Assembly (NCBI GenBank): GCA_965263225.1 | Contig: CBDHHG010000046.1 | Span: 310,001 to 374,000, forward strand | Source of the DNA: DT-111 sp965263225 | GTDB taxonomy: Bacteria; Bacteroidota; Bacteroidia; Chitinophagales; Saprospiraceae | Reading direction: 5' to 3' | Length of the DNA: 64,000 nucleotides | Shown here: one piece after another, positions 33,626 to 42,441 of the stretch | How the letters are laid out: each line of letters begins with the position of its first letter | Position numbering within the stretch: position 1 is the first letter of the stretch | Position numbers and translations under genes: made by a program | The notes under the pieces: generated by a model | The model's database searches: none | The model's input: only the letters and a program-made list of their open reading frames with translations | What the model was told of the DNA's origin: nothing

Positions 33626-34495
33626 ATGGAGATAACTAAATTCATCCCAACAGACGTTTACGACCAGTTGGAGAGGCTAAAAGACATTCCTAATTTTAAT
33701 GATCTTTTCCTAAATTCCGTTGCTGATAATGGCTGTATCACTTTACCAAATCGCCAATACGACTGGGAAGAAAAGTCAGAAGAAATGGGCGAATTGTTTG
33801 AGCCTTTGAATAAGGCTAATGTGGTACTGAGTAAATTTTGTGATTGGTGTGTCGAATTAGCCGCCGAACAACAAGATGAAGACCAATTATCGCAATTCGA
33901 ATCCATTGGTACGCTGCAATCGAATTGGCGAGTAAAGCGAGAGGCAGGGAACTACTTCCTTACTTACCCCTATGCAGCAGGTATTTTTGAACTGTTGCAC
34001 CAGCTAGGTTTTCCCTTGGAAGAACGCTTACAAGAGCGCCCAAGAGTGAGAAACAGCTTCATTAATTTGCCCTTTCATGTGAAGAGTTTTGTGAGAATCA
34101 GTCTGGTCGTACCGCATCAGCAATTGCCTAAAGTACTTTCAGATTTAATCCAGGCTTTTCTGGAAGATGAAAATCTTTTCTACTATGTAGAGCGAGTGGA
34201 GCTAGCTGCTGGTCGTGGGAAAGAATTACCGCAGAGTCCCACTTTACATGTTTGCCTCAATGCAAGAGTAGTTACAACGCATCGACATGTCGTCATCAAA
34301 GAAATTCTTGCTAAGATTCTTCCATTGACAAGATCATTGCCACTTAGCCAGGCCAGTCATTGGCATGGTATGTCCGCTGGCAAGAATGTCTTCCTTTCTC
34401 AAGGCTATAATACCTACAAGCGCTTTTTGCAACTACTAGGTGTGTTAGATGAGGTATACCAAAAGAACAACAATTATGCCTTTTTGATCCAGTAG
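33626..34495 (+). CDS. Unrecognised RiPP-locus protein, faintly HopA1-like
   Basis: 289 residues, soluble, no signal peptide. The C-terminal half has a layout that reminds me of the T3SS-effector HopA1-like lyase domain found in class V lanthipeptide systems: HVKSFVRISLVVPHQQLPKVLSDLI, SPTLHVCLNARVV, then PLSQASHWHGMSAGKNVFLSQGYNTYKRFLQLL. The key lyase residues cannot be checked without alignment, and no partner kinase is present, so I leave the name open. It lies 40 bases after the radical SAM gene and 25 before the S8 peptidase, so co-expression is very likely. It could equally be a precursor-recognition or partner protein. Confidence 0.7.
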   Translation: MEITKFIPTDVYDQLERLKDIPNFNDLFLNSVADNGCITLPNRQYDWEEKSEEMGELFEPLNKANVVLSKFCDWCVELAAEQQDEDQLSQFESIGTLQSNWRVKREAGNYFLTYPYAAGIFELLHQLGFPLEERLQERPRVRNSFINLPFHVKSFVRISLVVPHQQLPKVLSDLIQAFLEDENLFYYVERVELAAGRGKELPQSPTLHVCLNARVVTTHRHVVIKEILAKILPLTRSLPLSQASHWHGMSAGKNVFLSQGYNTYKRFLQLLGVLDEVYQKNNNYAFLIQ

Positions 34496-34520
34496 ATTAG
34501 CCATTAGTAAACCATAGTTG

Positions 34521-36359
34521 ATGTCTTTCAAAATCGCTATCCTTGACCGGGGCGTGGATGCCACTTATGAAGAGTTGGAAAACTGCACCTTAAGTGGAGT
34601 TACCATTTCTTCCGAATCCGGTCATTTTGAATACCTTACTGGTCAGTTCGAAGATTCAGATCAGCATGGTACGACTATAGCCCAATTGATCCATGAGGTT
34701 GCCCCAGAACTGCCTATCGTAGCAGTAAAACTGAAGGGGAAGAATAACCGCATCAATGAACCCTTATTGTGTGAAGGAATTCGTTGGTGCTTGCAAGATT
34801 CTTCGATACGGGTTATCAATATTAGCTTGGGTCTTACCTCCCGTAAACCTAACCTGGAATTGTATGAAGCCTGTCGATTAGCCCACGAAAGCGGGGTGAT
34901 CATTGCAGCTTCCTGTCACAGTACCCTTTATCGGTCTTGTTATCCAGCCTTCTTCCCCTTCGTATACGGGGTGGCCTGTGGTTTAATTAGAAAGGAAAGA
35001 ACCCAATATCGTTATTTGGGAGAGGGAGAGATTAATGTGGTGACTAATGGTAGAGTAACCATCAAGAATCAGTACGGTAAAACGATTGCAAAACTTTGTA
35101 CTAGTTTTGCTACGGCTCGATTCAGTGCCATCGCCGCTAAGCTATTGCAGCGGCAGGCCCAATTTGATTGGACTACTTTTCATCAATCTTTGGTAGCTAA
35201 TTCCGATTCTAGCGTTGAACCAATTGGTGACAGCCGATACTTGAAAGTAGAGGCACTAGCTCCATCTGCCGATGTCGAGCGGAAGCAGGAGGAACTTTGG
35301 TTTCAATTGGGGCAGAAGGAAGCACTCACACCACAGAAGGTGGCCCTTTTTAATTTTCCAGATCATCTTTGGGTGACAGGAAGACAACTACTTCCAGCCT
35401 CTATCTGTGGCAGGATCGTTTTTTCTGACCTGAAGGAGAATGATCACCTTCTGATGTATCAGGAACGGCAGGCGACACAATCCTATCCCATAGCTAAAGT
35501 GGCAAAGGATACCTTTCAAACCCTGATTGTAAGTGATTTCCACACCAATAATAGTGAAATCAGGATGGCATCCTGCTATCACTATCTCGAACAGCAATTA
35601 GCTGCCAGCAAACACCTAGTTATTACCAATACGAAGTTGCTTAACTTCTTAGAAAGAAGGCAAGTTCAGCTGAAAAGTCAGGCAAAATTGACCTATCTAG
35701 GCATAGATCAGCTGAGTTGGGATAAAATCCTTGGCCACCGGCATCTACCAACACTTAAAACTCCATTTCTTTTGACACTGGGTATAGAAGGGACCCACCA
35801 TCATCTATTGACCCAACTTTGGGTTAAAAAACTATTGGAGAGAAACGGCTATCGAACCTTTAGTTTTACGACGCAAGCGGATGGAGTTCCTTTCGAAAAT
35901 GACTTCTTATACTCCGAGATAAATTTACCCCTTGGTAAATTACAACGAGAACAGGATTTATTTTTCGAAGCCCTGTTTAAGTGGGCTACCCAACATCGTA
36001 ATGCCGAAATTATTCTGGGAGATATTGGCCTGGATCTACAAACGGAGCGAACGAATGAATGGCCCTCATCTTGGCAAATTAAGGGTACCTTCCTATTAAA
36101 GGATCTACAGCCAGATGCGATTATTCTCTCTGCGGGTATGGATACCCAGTCGGATGAGATAAAGAGGATATTGAATTGGTTAGGTCTCCAACAGCCGGTT
36201 CCGATTCTATTTTGTCATTTGCCAGAAAACAAACAGACTTGGAACGGTAGTATCCAGAAGAAGGCTAACGCCATGGGTACAACATTAAATTTACCGATGT
36301 TACAGGATCAGGATAAGCTGGCTTTGGATCTAATTGTAGAAGCATTTTCCACTACCTAA
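34521..36359 (+). CDS. Cytoplasmic subtilisin-like (S8) peptidase with extra C-terminal domain
   Basis: 612 residues from ATG 34521 (MSFKIAILDRGVD). The N-terminal S8 domain carries Asp9 (ILDRGVD), His49 (DQHGTTIA) and Ser195 (CTSFATARFSA), counting from this start. The oxyanion-hole Asn, normally in AAGN, is replaced (IAASCHS), so activity or specificity may be altered. No signal peptide or propeptide: it acts inside the cell. Residues ~390-600 form another alpha/beta domain (LTLGIEGTHHHLLTQLWVKKLLERNGYRTFSF, PDAIILSAGMDTQ) that faintly resembles P-loop domains fused to or encoded with S8 peptidases in clostridial peptide-maturation systems. A likely leader peptidase for the precursors, since the exporter has none. 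Confidence 0.82.
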   Translation: MSFKIAILDRGVDATYEELENCTLSGVTISSESGHFEYLTGQFEDSDQHGTTIAQLIHEVAPELPIVAVKLKGKNNRINEPLLCEGIRWCLQDSSIRVINISLGLTSRKPNLELYEACRLAHESGVIIAASCHSTLYRSCYPAFFPFVYGVACGLIRKERTQYRYLGEGEINVVTNGRVTIKNQYGKTIAKLCTSFATARFSAIAAKLLQRQAQFDWTTFHQSLVANSDSSVEPIGDSRYLKVEALAPSADVERKQEELWFQLGQKEALTPQKVALFNFPDHLWVTGRQLLPASICGRIVFSDLKENDHLLMYQERQATQSYPIAKVAKDTFQTLIVSDFHTNNSEIRMASCYHYLEQQLAASKHLVITNTKLLNFLERRQVQLKSQAKLTYLGIDQLSWDKILGHRHLPTLKTPFLLTLGIEGTHHHLLTQLWVKKLLERNGYRTFSFTTQADGVPFENDFLYSEINLPLGKLQREQDLFFEALFKWATQHRNAEIILGDIGLDLQTERTNEWPSSWQIKGTFLLKDLQPDAIILSAGMDTQSDEIKRILNWLGLQQPVPILFCHLPENKQTWNGSIQKKANAMGTTLNLPMLQDQDKLALDLIVEAFSTT

Positions 36360-36412
36360 CCGAGCGTACATGTAACTGTGTTCTGATCATTGGCATTGTT
36401 TAGGAATAGGTA

Positions 36413-38179
36413 GGGCGTCCTCAAAAAGGGTTTAAGGGTCAATAAAGGGCTGATATATAAGTTATTGAATGTGCTAAATTATTACTATTGAAGTATCAAA
36501 TGCAAAGAAAAAGGCTTAGCTTAGTTAAAATCCTTGCAGTTCGATGATCAAGTATACACCAGCCGCTGAACGGAATTTTGGTTTATTCCAATCGCCTTTT
36601 GGACAAGCCCTAGATGCCAATAATCGCTGGGTTAAGATGGCCGCCGTGGTGCCTTGGGACGAGATGGCCACCGTTTTCTTTTCTAAGATGAGTAAGAACC
36701 ATGGTCGTCAGAGCATTGACTTGCGTATTGTTTTAGGGGCTTTGTTGATTAAGCACATCGAAGGTATCTCGGATGAAGATACGATTCAGGCCATCCAAGA
36801 AAATGTCTATATGCAATACTTTGTAGGCTTGCCGCGCTTCCAAACTCAGCCTGTGTTTGTTCCCTCGTTGTTTGTGGAGATCCGCAAACGTCTGGGTAAG
36901 AAAGGATCACAACAACTTAATGATATGTTGCTCCAGCAGGCTCGGCAGTTGCGAGCTATCAAGCACCAAGCCAAGCCTAAAAAGAAGGATACTGATCAAG
37001 GAGGGAATAAGTCATCTGGTCCGAATCAAGCAGGGCAAAGACCAGATGAGAAGAGCCGGGCTATGGATAATAAAGATCGCCCTGAGAATAAGAGGCCCAA
37101 TAAAGGGACCTTGAAGATGGATGCTACAGTGGCTCCACAACATATTGGTTATCCAACTGATACGAGATTATTGCATCAAGGACGCCTGTATAGCGAAGCC
37201 TTGATTGATAAGCTGTATCAGGGGAGTGGCTTGTGGAAAAACAAGCCTCGGACCTACCGCCGGATCGCACATAAACAGTACTTGGCCTTTGCCAAGAAGC
37301 GCAATCCGGGTAAAAAAGCGATCAAAGGTACTAGAGGCAAACAACTCCGCTACCTGCGGCGCAACCTCAACCATATTAACCGCATGCTGGACCAACTACA
37401 ACAAGCCGATCAAACTATTGATTGGAAACACAGTGATTGGCAGCGATTTTGGGTGCTACAGGAGCTGTACCGCCAGCAAGATATCATGCACCGAGATGGA
37501 CGTAAACGTATCGATGATCGGATCGTTAATATTGCTCAACCCTATGTGCGACCTATCAAACGAGGTAAGGCCGGTAAATTGACTGAGTTTGGTGCCAAAC
37601 TGAACGTCTCACAAACGGAAGGCTTTGCTAGAATGGACCAGGTCGACTTTGATAACTTCAATGAAGGAATACTACTCCAGGAGCAAGTTGAGGGCTACAA
37701 GGCTTTGTATGGCTATTACCCGGAATTGGTACTTGTAGATCGAATATACCTGAACCGTCAAAACCGCAAGTTCTTAAAAGACAGAGGGATAAGACATAGC
37801 GGTAAGCCTTTGGGACGTGCCAAGCCGATGTCTGCACAACAGAAGCAAAAACGAAAGAAAGAACAAAATAAGCGCTCAGAAATCGAAGGCAAATTTGGCC
37901 AAGGAAAATCAAAATACGGGCTGGATGATATACAAACTCGACTGGAAGATACCTCCTATGCTTGTATTGGCCTTATTCTACTGGCGCTCAACACTATCAA
38001 GTTAGCCCGGGCCTTCTTTATCTTTATTTTTAGCTATTGCTACCAACAGTGGAGTATTCAAATGAATAAAACAGCTACAATGAAAGCAACGGCAAGGACT
38101 GTTGCTTACTCAACCGCCTCACATCGCCGGACTGGTATGATAATAACCTGAAATCAGCCCCGACTTTTTGAGGACGCCC
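36413..38179 (+). mobile_element. Complete insertion sequence (IS5/IS1182-like), 1767 bp
   Basis: Terminal inverted repeats GGGCGTCCTCAAAAAG (36413-36428) and its exact complement (38164-38179), flanked on both sides by a direct 6-bp target duplication TAGGTA (36407-36412 and 38180-38185). It holds one transposase gene. Perfect ends and duplications point to recent insertion. It splits the RiPP locus between the S8 gene and the permease without breaking a visible gene. Confidence 0.92.
36544..38151 (+). CDS. IS transposase (DDE, IS5/IS1182-like)
   Basis: 535 residues. The DUF772-type N-terminal domain is clear (FGLFQSPFGQALDANNRWVKMAAVVPWDEM, RIVLGALLIKHIEGISDEDTIQAIQEN). A Lys/Asp-rich linker follows at ~140-190. 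The DDE core shows Asp in LKMDATVAPQHIGYPTD, Asp in LVLVDRIYLNRQNRKFLKDRGI, and Glu in RSEIEGKFGQGKSKYGLD. The protein is full length and intact, so the element may still move. It catalyses cut-and-paste transposition at the flanking inverted repeats. Confidence 0.92.
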   Translation: MIKYTPAAERNFGLFQSPFGQALDANNRWVKMAAVVPWDEMATVFFSKMSKNHGRQSIDLRIVLGALLIKHIEGISDEDTIQAIQENVYMQYFVGLPRFQTQPVFVPSLFVEIRKRLGKKGSQQLNDMLLQQARQLRAIKHQAKPKKKDTDQGGNKSSGPNQAGQRPDEKSRAMDNKDRPENKRPNKGTLKMDATVAPQHIGYPTDTRLLHQGRLYSEALIDKLYQGSGLWKNKPRTYRRIAHKQYLAFAKKRNPGKKAIKGTRGKQLRYLRRNLNHINRMLDQLQQADQTIDWKHSDWQRFWVLQELYRQQDIMHRDGRKRIDDRIVNIAQPYVRPIKRGKAGKLTEFGAKLNVSQTEGFARMDQVDFDNFNEGILLQEQVEGYKALYGYYPELVLVDRIYLNRQNRKFLKDRGIRHSGKPLGRAKPMSAQQKQKRKKEQNKRSEIEGKFGQGKSKYGLDDIQTRLEDTSYACIGLILLALNTIKLARAFFIFIFSYCYQQWSIQMNKTATMKATARTVAYSTASHRRTGMIIT

Positions 38180-38314
38180 TAGGTAGTTATGTAACGGGAT
38201 GAGCCTAGAAGATGGGCGGCGTATTTTATCCTAATATCAGCTTCTGTCTTAATGAGTCTAGCATGGTCAATATCTTTATACTATAGGAAAGCCATCTCAA
38301 ATTTGTCAATATGC

Positions 38315-38345
38315 TTGACTCTTATAGTCACTTTGATTAAATTTG
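38315..38345 (+). promoter_or_regulatory. Promoter of the permease gene
   Basis: TTG 38315-38317, 20-base spacer, TAAATTTG 38338-38345. A full Bacteroidota consensus located 67 bases before the chosen permease start, and a reason to reject the in-frame ATG at 38343, which would overlap it. Confidence 0.7.
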
Positions 38346-38411
38346 CAAACGGCGTTCCTTCCTATAAACATAGAAATTACTCTTTTTCTTCAACATTTTA
38401 AATGGTTTTCT

Positions 38412-40781
38412 ATGTTTTTCCCTGACTTCAGAATTGCAATAAGATACGTATTTCGCCATCGACAATTAACCGTTCTCAATTTGCTCGGTTTGGCGGTAGG
38501 CTTGATTTGTGCCATTCTCATTTTACTCTGGGTATGGGATGAAAAACAATACAACCACTTTTTGGAAGAGGGAGATCAACTCTACCAAGTTTTCATCCAT
38601 GAAACAATTGATGGTGAAACAGAGACGTACCGAAATGTGCAAAGACCCCTTGAGTATGTATTGGAAGATGAAATTCCAGAGATAGAATCTGCCACAGCAA
38701 CACAAGGAGGGTTATCAAATAACCTTTTCTCTTACGGAGAAAAGAAGATAAAGGGAGAGGGAAAACTAGTAAGCCCTTCCTTTTTTGAAACCATTGGTTA
38801 TGACCTGATGGTCGGTAATCCAGAAACGGCCTTGCTGGATAAGTCTTCCGTTGTCATTTCGGAAGGATTGGCGGAAAAAGTGTTTGGTGAGGATTGGCGA
38901 TTGGCTATGGGCGAAAATGGGGTTATCGGAGAACAATTTCTGCTGGATGAAACTACGCCAGTGAAGGTTACGGGTATTTTCCCAGACTTGCCTAAAAAGT
39001 CCACCTTCCAGTTTGAGTTTGTTCGTCCTTTCCAATGGGAGGATCAGAACTGGGGGAATTGGAATTACCGGATTTATGCAAAACTTACTGAAAATGCCGT
39101 ACATGAGCAGGTGGATGCTAAGGTGGCTAATCTGATTATGACGCATGATGATGAACAGGAAGATCCCGCTATTCTGTTTTTACATCCATTCCAAGACCTG
39201 TACCTATATTCTGAATTCAAGGAAGGTAAATTAGTTGGAGGTCGGATTGAATACGTCCGAATATTCTCGGCTTTAGCCTTTTTTATTCTTTTAATCGCTT
39301 GCATCAACTACATCAATTTAGTCACTGCTCAATCACCCCGTCGATCAAAGGAGATTGGGGTTAAAAAGGTATTAGGGGCCAGCCAAAATTCCTTGTTGAG
39401 CCAGTTCTTCGGTGAAACTTTGGTGTTGACATTGGTCGCTATGCTTATCGCGCTGGTATCCGTCTGGATACTGTTGCCCTGGTTCAACCAATTGACCGAA
39501 AAGCAGGTCAGCATCCCTTATGGAGATGGAGCCTTTTGGGCCATCTTACTGGGCATTTACTTAGGAACTTCCTTTCTGGCTGGGATCTACCCATCCTTGC
39601 AGTTATCAGCTTTTAAGTTGTCAAATATGCTCAAGGGAATTTCCAAGTACAAAAGTGCTGGGGTATTCTTTCGCAAGGGATTGGTGGTGTTTCAATTTTC
39701 GCTTTCTATCCTTTTGATCATTTTTTCCTTGGCAGTACACTATCAGATTGACTACATCAGGAAAAAGAATTTAGGATATGATCGAGAGAATTTGATGTAT
39801 GTGTTTTTAGAGGATAACCTAAAGGCCAAATTGCCTAGTATCAAAGAGGACTTGCGCAAAAGGCCCGGAGTACAAGCTGTATCTGCGGCCAATAATAATC
39901 TGCTCTGGGTTGGACAAGAAACCAGTGACCCAACCTGGCCAGGGAAAAGCCCCGAGTCCAACACACCTTTTACGATCATTAATGCCGAGCATGATTTTGT
40001 GACTACAATGGGGATACCCTTATTGGAAGGCCGGGCTTTCTCTACTGAATTTGCTACCGATACGGCCAATTATATTTTGAACAACAAGGCCGTAGAGGCA
40101 ATGGGCTTGGAAAACCCCATCAATTCACCGCTTGAATTTGGTGGAATTGAGGGGAAAGTAATCGGGGTGATAGAGGATTTTCATCTTGAATCTCTATTTA
40201 TCAATATCAACCCTATCATTATTCGATGCCGTCCAGAGTATGCTTACATTTTGCTGGTTAAAACAGAACCCGGCCAGACGAGTGAAGCCATTTCTAGTAT
40301 AGAAGCTACCTTCGACCAGTTTAGTCCTGGTTTTCCTGTAGATTATCAGTTTTTGGATGCCAGTTATAATGAGGTGTACAAAGCTGAAACGATGGTAGGG
40401 AAAGTATCCTATTATTTTGCCTTGCTAGCCATTTTTGTGGCCTGTTTAGGTTTGGTCGGATTGGCTTCCTTTATCTCCGAAGTACGTACTAAGGAAATTG
40501 GTATTCGCAAGGTCTTCGGGGCATCTGTAGGGCGCTTGTTCTTATGGCTTTCTAAAGATTTCCTAATATTAGTATTGCTGGCCCTGTTGGTTGCTATTCC
40601 TTTTGGCATTCATTTCATTAATGGCTGGTTAGGCAAATTTGTTTACCATATTGAACTGTCTATTGGTGTCTTCATCCTAGCAGGTGCCATAGCCTTGCTG
40701 GTGGCATGGTTAGCAGTAACCTATCATTTGCTACAGTTGTCTAGATCTAACCCCATCAAGAGTTTACGTATCGAAAGATAG
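38412..40781 (+). CDS. FtsX/MacB-type ABC transporter permease
   Basis: 789 residues from ATG 38412 (MFFPDFRIAIRYVFRHRQLTVLNLLGLAVG), the standard opening of this Bacteroidota permease family. Architecture: TM1 at ~20-41, MacB periplasmic core domain, FtsX domain with three TM segments (~280-420), a second membrane entry (KGLVVFQFSLSILLIIFSLAV), a second periplasmic domain, and a final FtsX domain (TKEIGIRKVFGASVGRLFLWLSKDF). No dedicated ATPase is encoded next to it. It could take part in self-protection or signalling around the RiPP product, or be an unrelated neighbour, since it has its own promoter. Confidence 0.9.
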   Translation: MFFPDFRIAIRYVFRHRQLTVLNLLGLAVGLICAILILLWVWDEKQYNHFLEEGDQLYQVFIHETIDGETETYRNVQRPLEYVLEDEIPEIESATATQGGLSNNLFSYGEKKIKGEGKLVSPSFFETIGYDLMVGNPETALLDKSSVVISEGLAEKVFGEDWRLAMGENGVIGEQFLLDETTPVKVTGIFPDLPKKSTFQFEFVRPFQWEDQNWGNWNYRIYAKLTENAVHEQVDAKVANLIMTHDDEQEDPAILFLHPFQDLYLYSEFKEGKLVGGRIEYVRIFSALAFFILLIACINYINLVTAQSPRRSKEIGVKKVLGASQNSLLSQFFGETLVLTLVAMLIALVSVWILLPWFNQLTEKQVSIPYGDGAFWAILLGIYLGTSFLAGIYPSLQLSAFKLSNMLKGISKYKSAGVFFRKGLVVFQFSLSILLIIFSLAVHYQIDYIRKKNLGYDRENLMYVFLEDNLKAKLPSIKEDLRKRPGVQAVSAANNNLLWVGQETSDPTWPGKSPESNTPFTIINAEHDFVTTMGIPLLEGRAFSTEFATDTANYILNNKAVEAMGLENPINSPLEFGGIEGKVIGVIEDFHLESLFININPIIIRCRPEYAYILLVKTEPGQTSEAISSIEATFDQFSPGFPVDYQFLDASYNEVYKAETMVGKVSYYFALLAIFVACLGLVGLASFISEVRTKEIGIRKVFGASVGRLFLWLSKDFLILVLLALLVAIPFGIHFINGWLGKFVYHIELSIGVFILAGAIALLVAWLAVTYHLLQLSRSNPIKSLRIER

Positions 40782-40956
40782 AGGAATTTATTCCGGCATC
40801 TTCCAAATGAAGATGACCAGCAATACATAGAAGATCGCAGGAGTGCTTGATTTCTACCTGAATCAAGCCTCCCATCTATTGCCCAAATAGCGGCAAGTAA
40901 GCCTTTTCTGGCGCTTCAGCTAATATATTTCCAATGATGTAATAATAATCGTCTAG

Positions 40957-40985
40957 GCAGTGGACGGGGTTCCCCGTCCTACTGC
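40957..40985 (+). other. Very stable hairpin ahead of the JmjC gene
   Basis: GCAGTGGACGGGG (40957-40969) pairs with CCCCGTCC-T-ACTGC (40972-40985): 13 pairs, one bulged T. No T run follows. It is 49 bases before the next start codon. It may be a terminator for the permease transcript, a processing stem or a small palindromic repeat element. Confidence 0.6.
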
Positions 40986-41034
40986 TTAAACTCCTGTACT
41001 ACAACTTCAACTATAACAATCGACAAATTAGCGT

Positions 41035-41865
41035 ATGGTAAAAATGTTAGAAGAACTGGATCGATATCGATCAGTTGATAGGAGGAGAAATTTAACAAAA
41101 GCGGAATTTGATAGAGCGTATGGCCTCGCAGCTGTGCCCGTCTGCATCGAAGATATTGCTGAAGACTGGCCCGCTATGAAGAAATGGGATTTTGACTTCT
41201 TTAAATCCAACTATGGAGACCAGGAAGTTAATCTCGTAACGATCATAGACGGAAAACGGCGCTATCGGGAATTTGAATTGGGCCTATACCTGGAGTATGT
41301 TCAGGAAGGGCCTTATGAGACGCCCTTCTACATGAATTCCGAGTTTCATTTCAACACTCCATTAAGAAACGATTATGGGGTGCCTGATTATCTACAATGT
41401 TGGTACAAGAAGCTGCCATCAGAGGAGATTAAGCATCCCCTGTCCTGGATTTACATTGGCCCTAAGCATTCCATGACTGGGCTGCACTTGGATATTTATT
41501 CCACGAGTGCCTGGAATGTAGTCATCAAAGGATTAAAGTTATGGGTTTTTTATCCGCCGGAGCAAGCTGAATACCTGTCTAGGGGTGTAAATCCCTTTGA
41601 CCCAGATTATGAAGCCTATCCTGATTTTCGCAAGACAAATCCTCTAGTTTGTCTACAGCAACCAGGAGAGCTGGTGTTCACCCCAAGCAATTGGTGGCAT
41701 GCAGTATTTAATGTGGAGGCAGGAATAGCCGTGACAGAGAATTTCATTAATGAAACCAACTATCAAGAGGTGCTTGCTTATTTCCAAGCCAATGAAGCTT
41801 CTCCAGCTGTGATCGAGAAGTTTGAGCGGCTAGTCAAAGCTAATCTCAGCAATATTCTTAACTAA
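41035..41865 (+). CDS. JmjC/cupin_8-type Fe(II)/2OG oxygenase
   Basis: 276 residues (an ATG at 41044 is an alternative start). The Fe(II)-binding facial triad of the cupin_8/JmjC family is visible: His151 and Asp153 in GLHLDIYSTSAWNVVIKG and His222 in SNWWHAVFN. The 2OG-binding Lys could be in VIKGLKLWVFYPPEQ. Relatives include FIH-like protein hydroxylases. It is followed by a second oxygenase 12 bases downstream, and both sit between the permease and the exporter. A role in hydroxylating precursor residues, perhaps the loop Asn or the Arg/Asn of YRRNRS, is inference. Confidence 0.85.
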   Translation: MVKMLEELDRYRSVDRRRNLTKAEFDRAYGLAAVPVCIEDIAEDWPAMKKWDFDFFKSNYGDQEVNLVTIIDGKRRYREFELGLYLEYVQEGPYETPFYMNSEFHFNTPLRNDYGVPDYLQCWYKKLPSEEIKHPLSWIYIGPKHSMTGLHLDIYSTSAWNVVIKGLKLWVFYPPEQAEYLSRGVNPFDPDYEAYPDFRKTNPLVCLQQPGELVFTPSNWWHAVFNVEAGIAVTENFINETNYQEVLAYFQANEASPAVIEKFERLVKANLSNILN

Positions 41866-41877
41866 AAATCCGTACAA

Positions 41878-42441
41878 ATGGACATCCGTAAAGAAGTACT
41901 GGAAGAAAAAGACATCTTTATCGTTGATCAAGCCATCCAGCCAGAGGAGGTGGAGTCCTTTTATGATATCACCACCAACCTGGATTTCCGCCGACAGGAA
42001 AGATCCAATGACAAAGACCAATATCCCATCTTTAGCGTAGATTTTATTCCAGATCGTTTTGAACAAGAAATGCCGATTGGCATTAAGGCCCGACAACTGT
42101 TAGAAGACCTGATCCCGGATGAGCATTTTGATCTGTATCGTGCCTACATTAATATGTGTCACTACGGAGATATGGAATACCCGCATCGGGATTGTCGGAA
42201 AGATGCGAAAGATATCACTGTACTGTACTATGTGAACCGACATTGGGATTACGAATGGGGCGGAGAAACAAAGTTCTATGAAAAAGGGGAAACACGTTTG
42301 GCCGTACTGCCAAAGCCGGGCCGATTCTTGATCTTTAGAGGGGCTGTAGAACATATTGGCAGTATTCCGACCCGCGTCTGTAATATTTCGCGATTTACCT
42401 TAGCGCTCAAGTACATTAGTAAGCGTAATGGAACGAAGTAA
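41878..42441 (+). CDS. 2OG-Fe(II) oxygenase (prolyl-4-hydroxylase-like)
   Basis: 187 residues. The double-stranded beta-helix residues are intact: His103-Arg-Asp105 (EYPHRDCRKD), distal His159 (AVEHIGSI) and the 2OG-binding Arg172 (SRFTLALKY). The phrase VLYYVNRHWDYEWGGETKFYE matches the P4H-like 'yLN..W....GGel' signature. It overlaps the following exporter gene by 14 bases, so it is tied to the same operon. Substrate unknown; a precursor peptide hydroxylation is the most economical reading. Confidence 0.88.
   Translation: MDIRKEVLEEKDIFIVDQAIQPEEVESFYDITTNLDFRRQERSNDKDQYPIFSVDFIPDRFEQEMPIGIKARQLLEDLIPDEHFDLYRAYINMCHYGDMEYPHRDCRKDAKDITVLYYVNRHWDYEWGGETKFYEKGETRLAVLPKPGRFLIFRGAVEHIGSIPTRVCNISRFTLALKYISKRNGTK

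Noticed and set aside
36544..38151. Transposase as part of the peptide system
   Set aside because: It is enclosed by its own inverted repeats and target duplications and has a complete DDE core, so it is an independent insertion.
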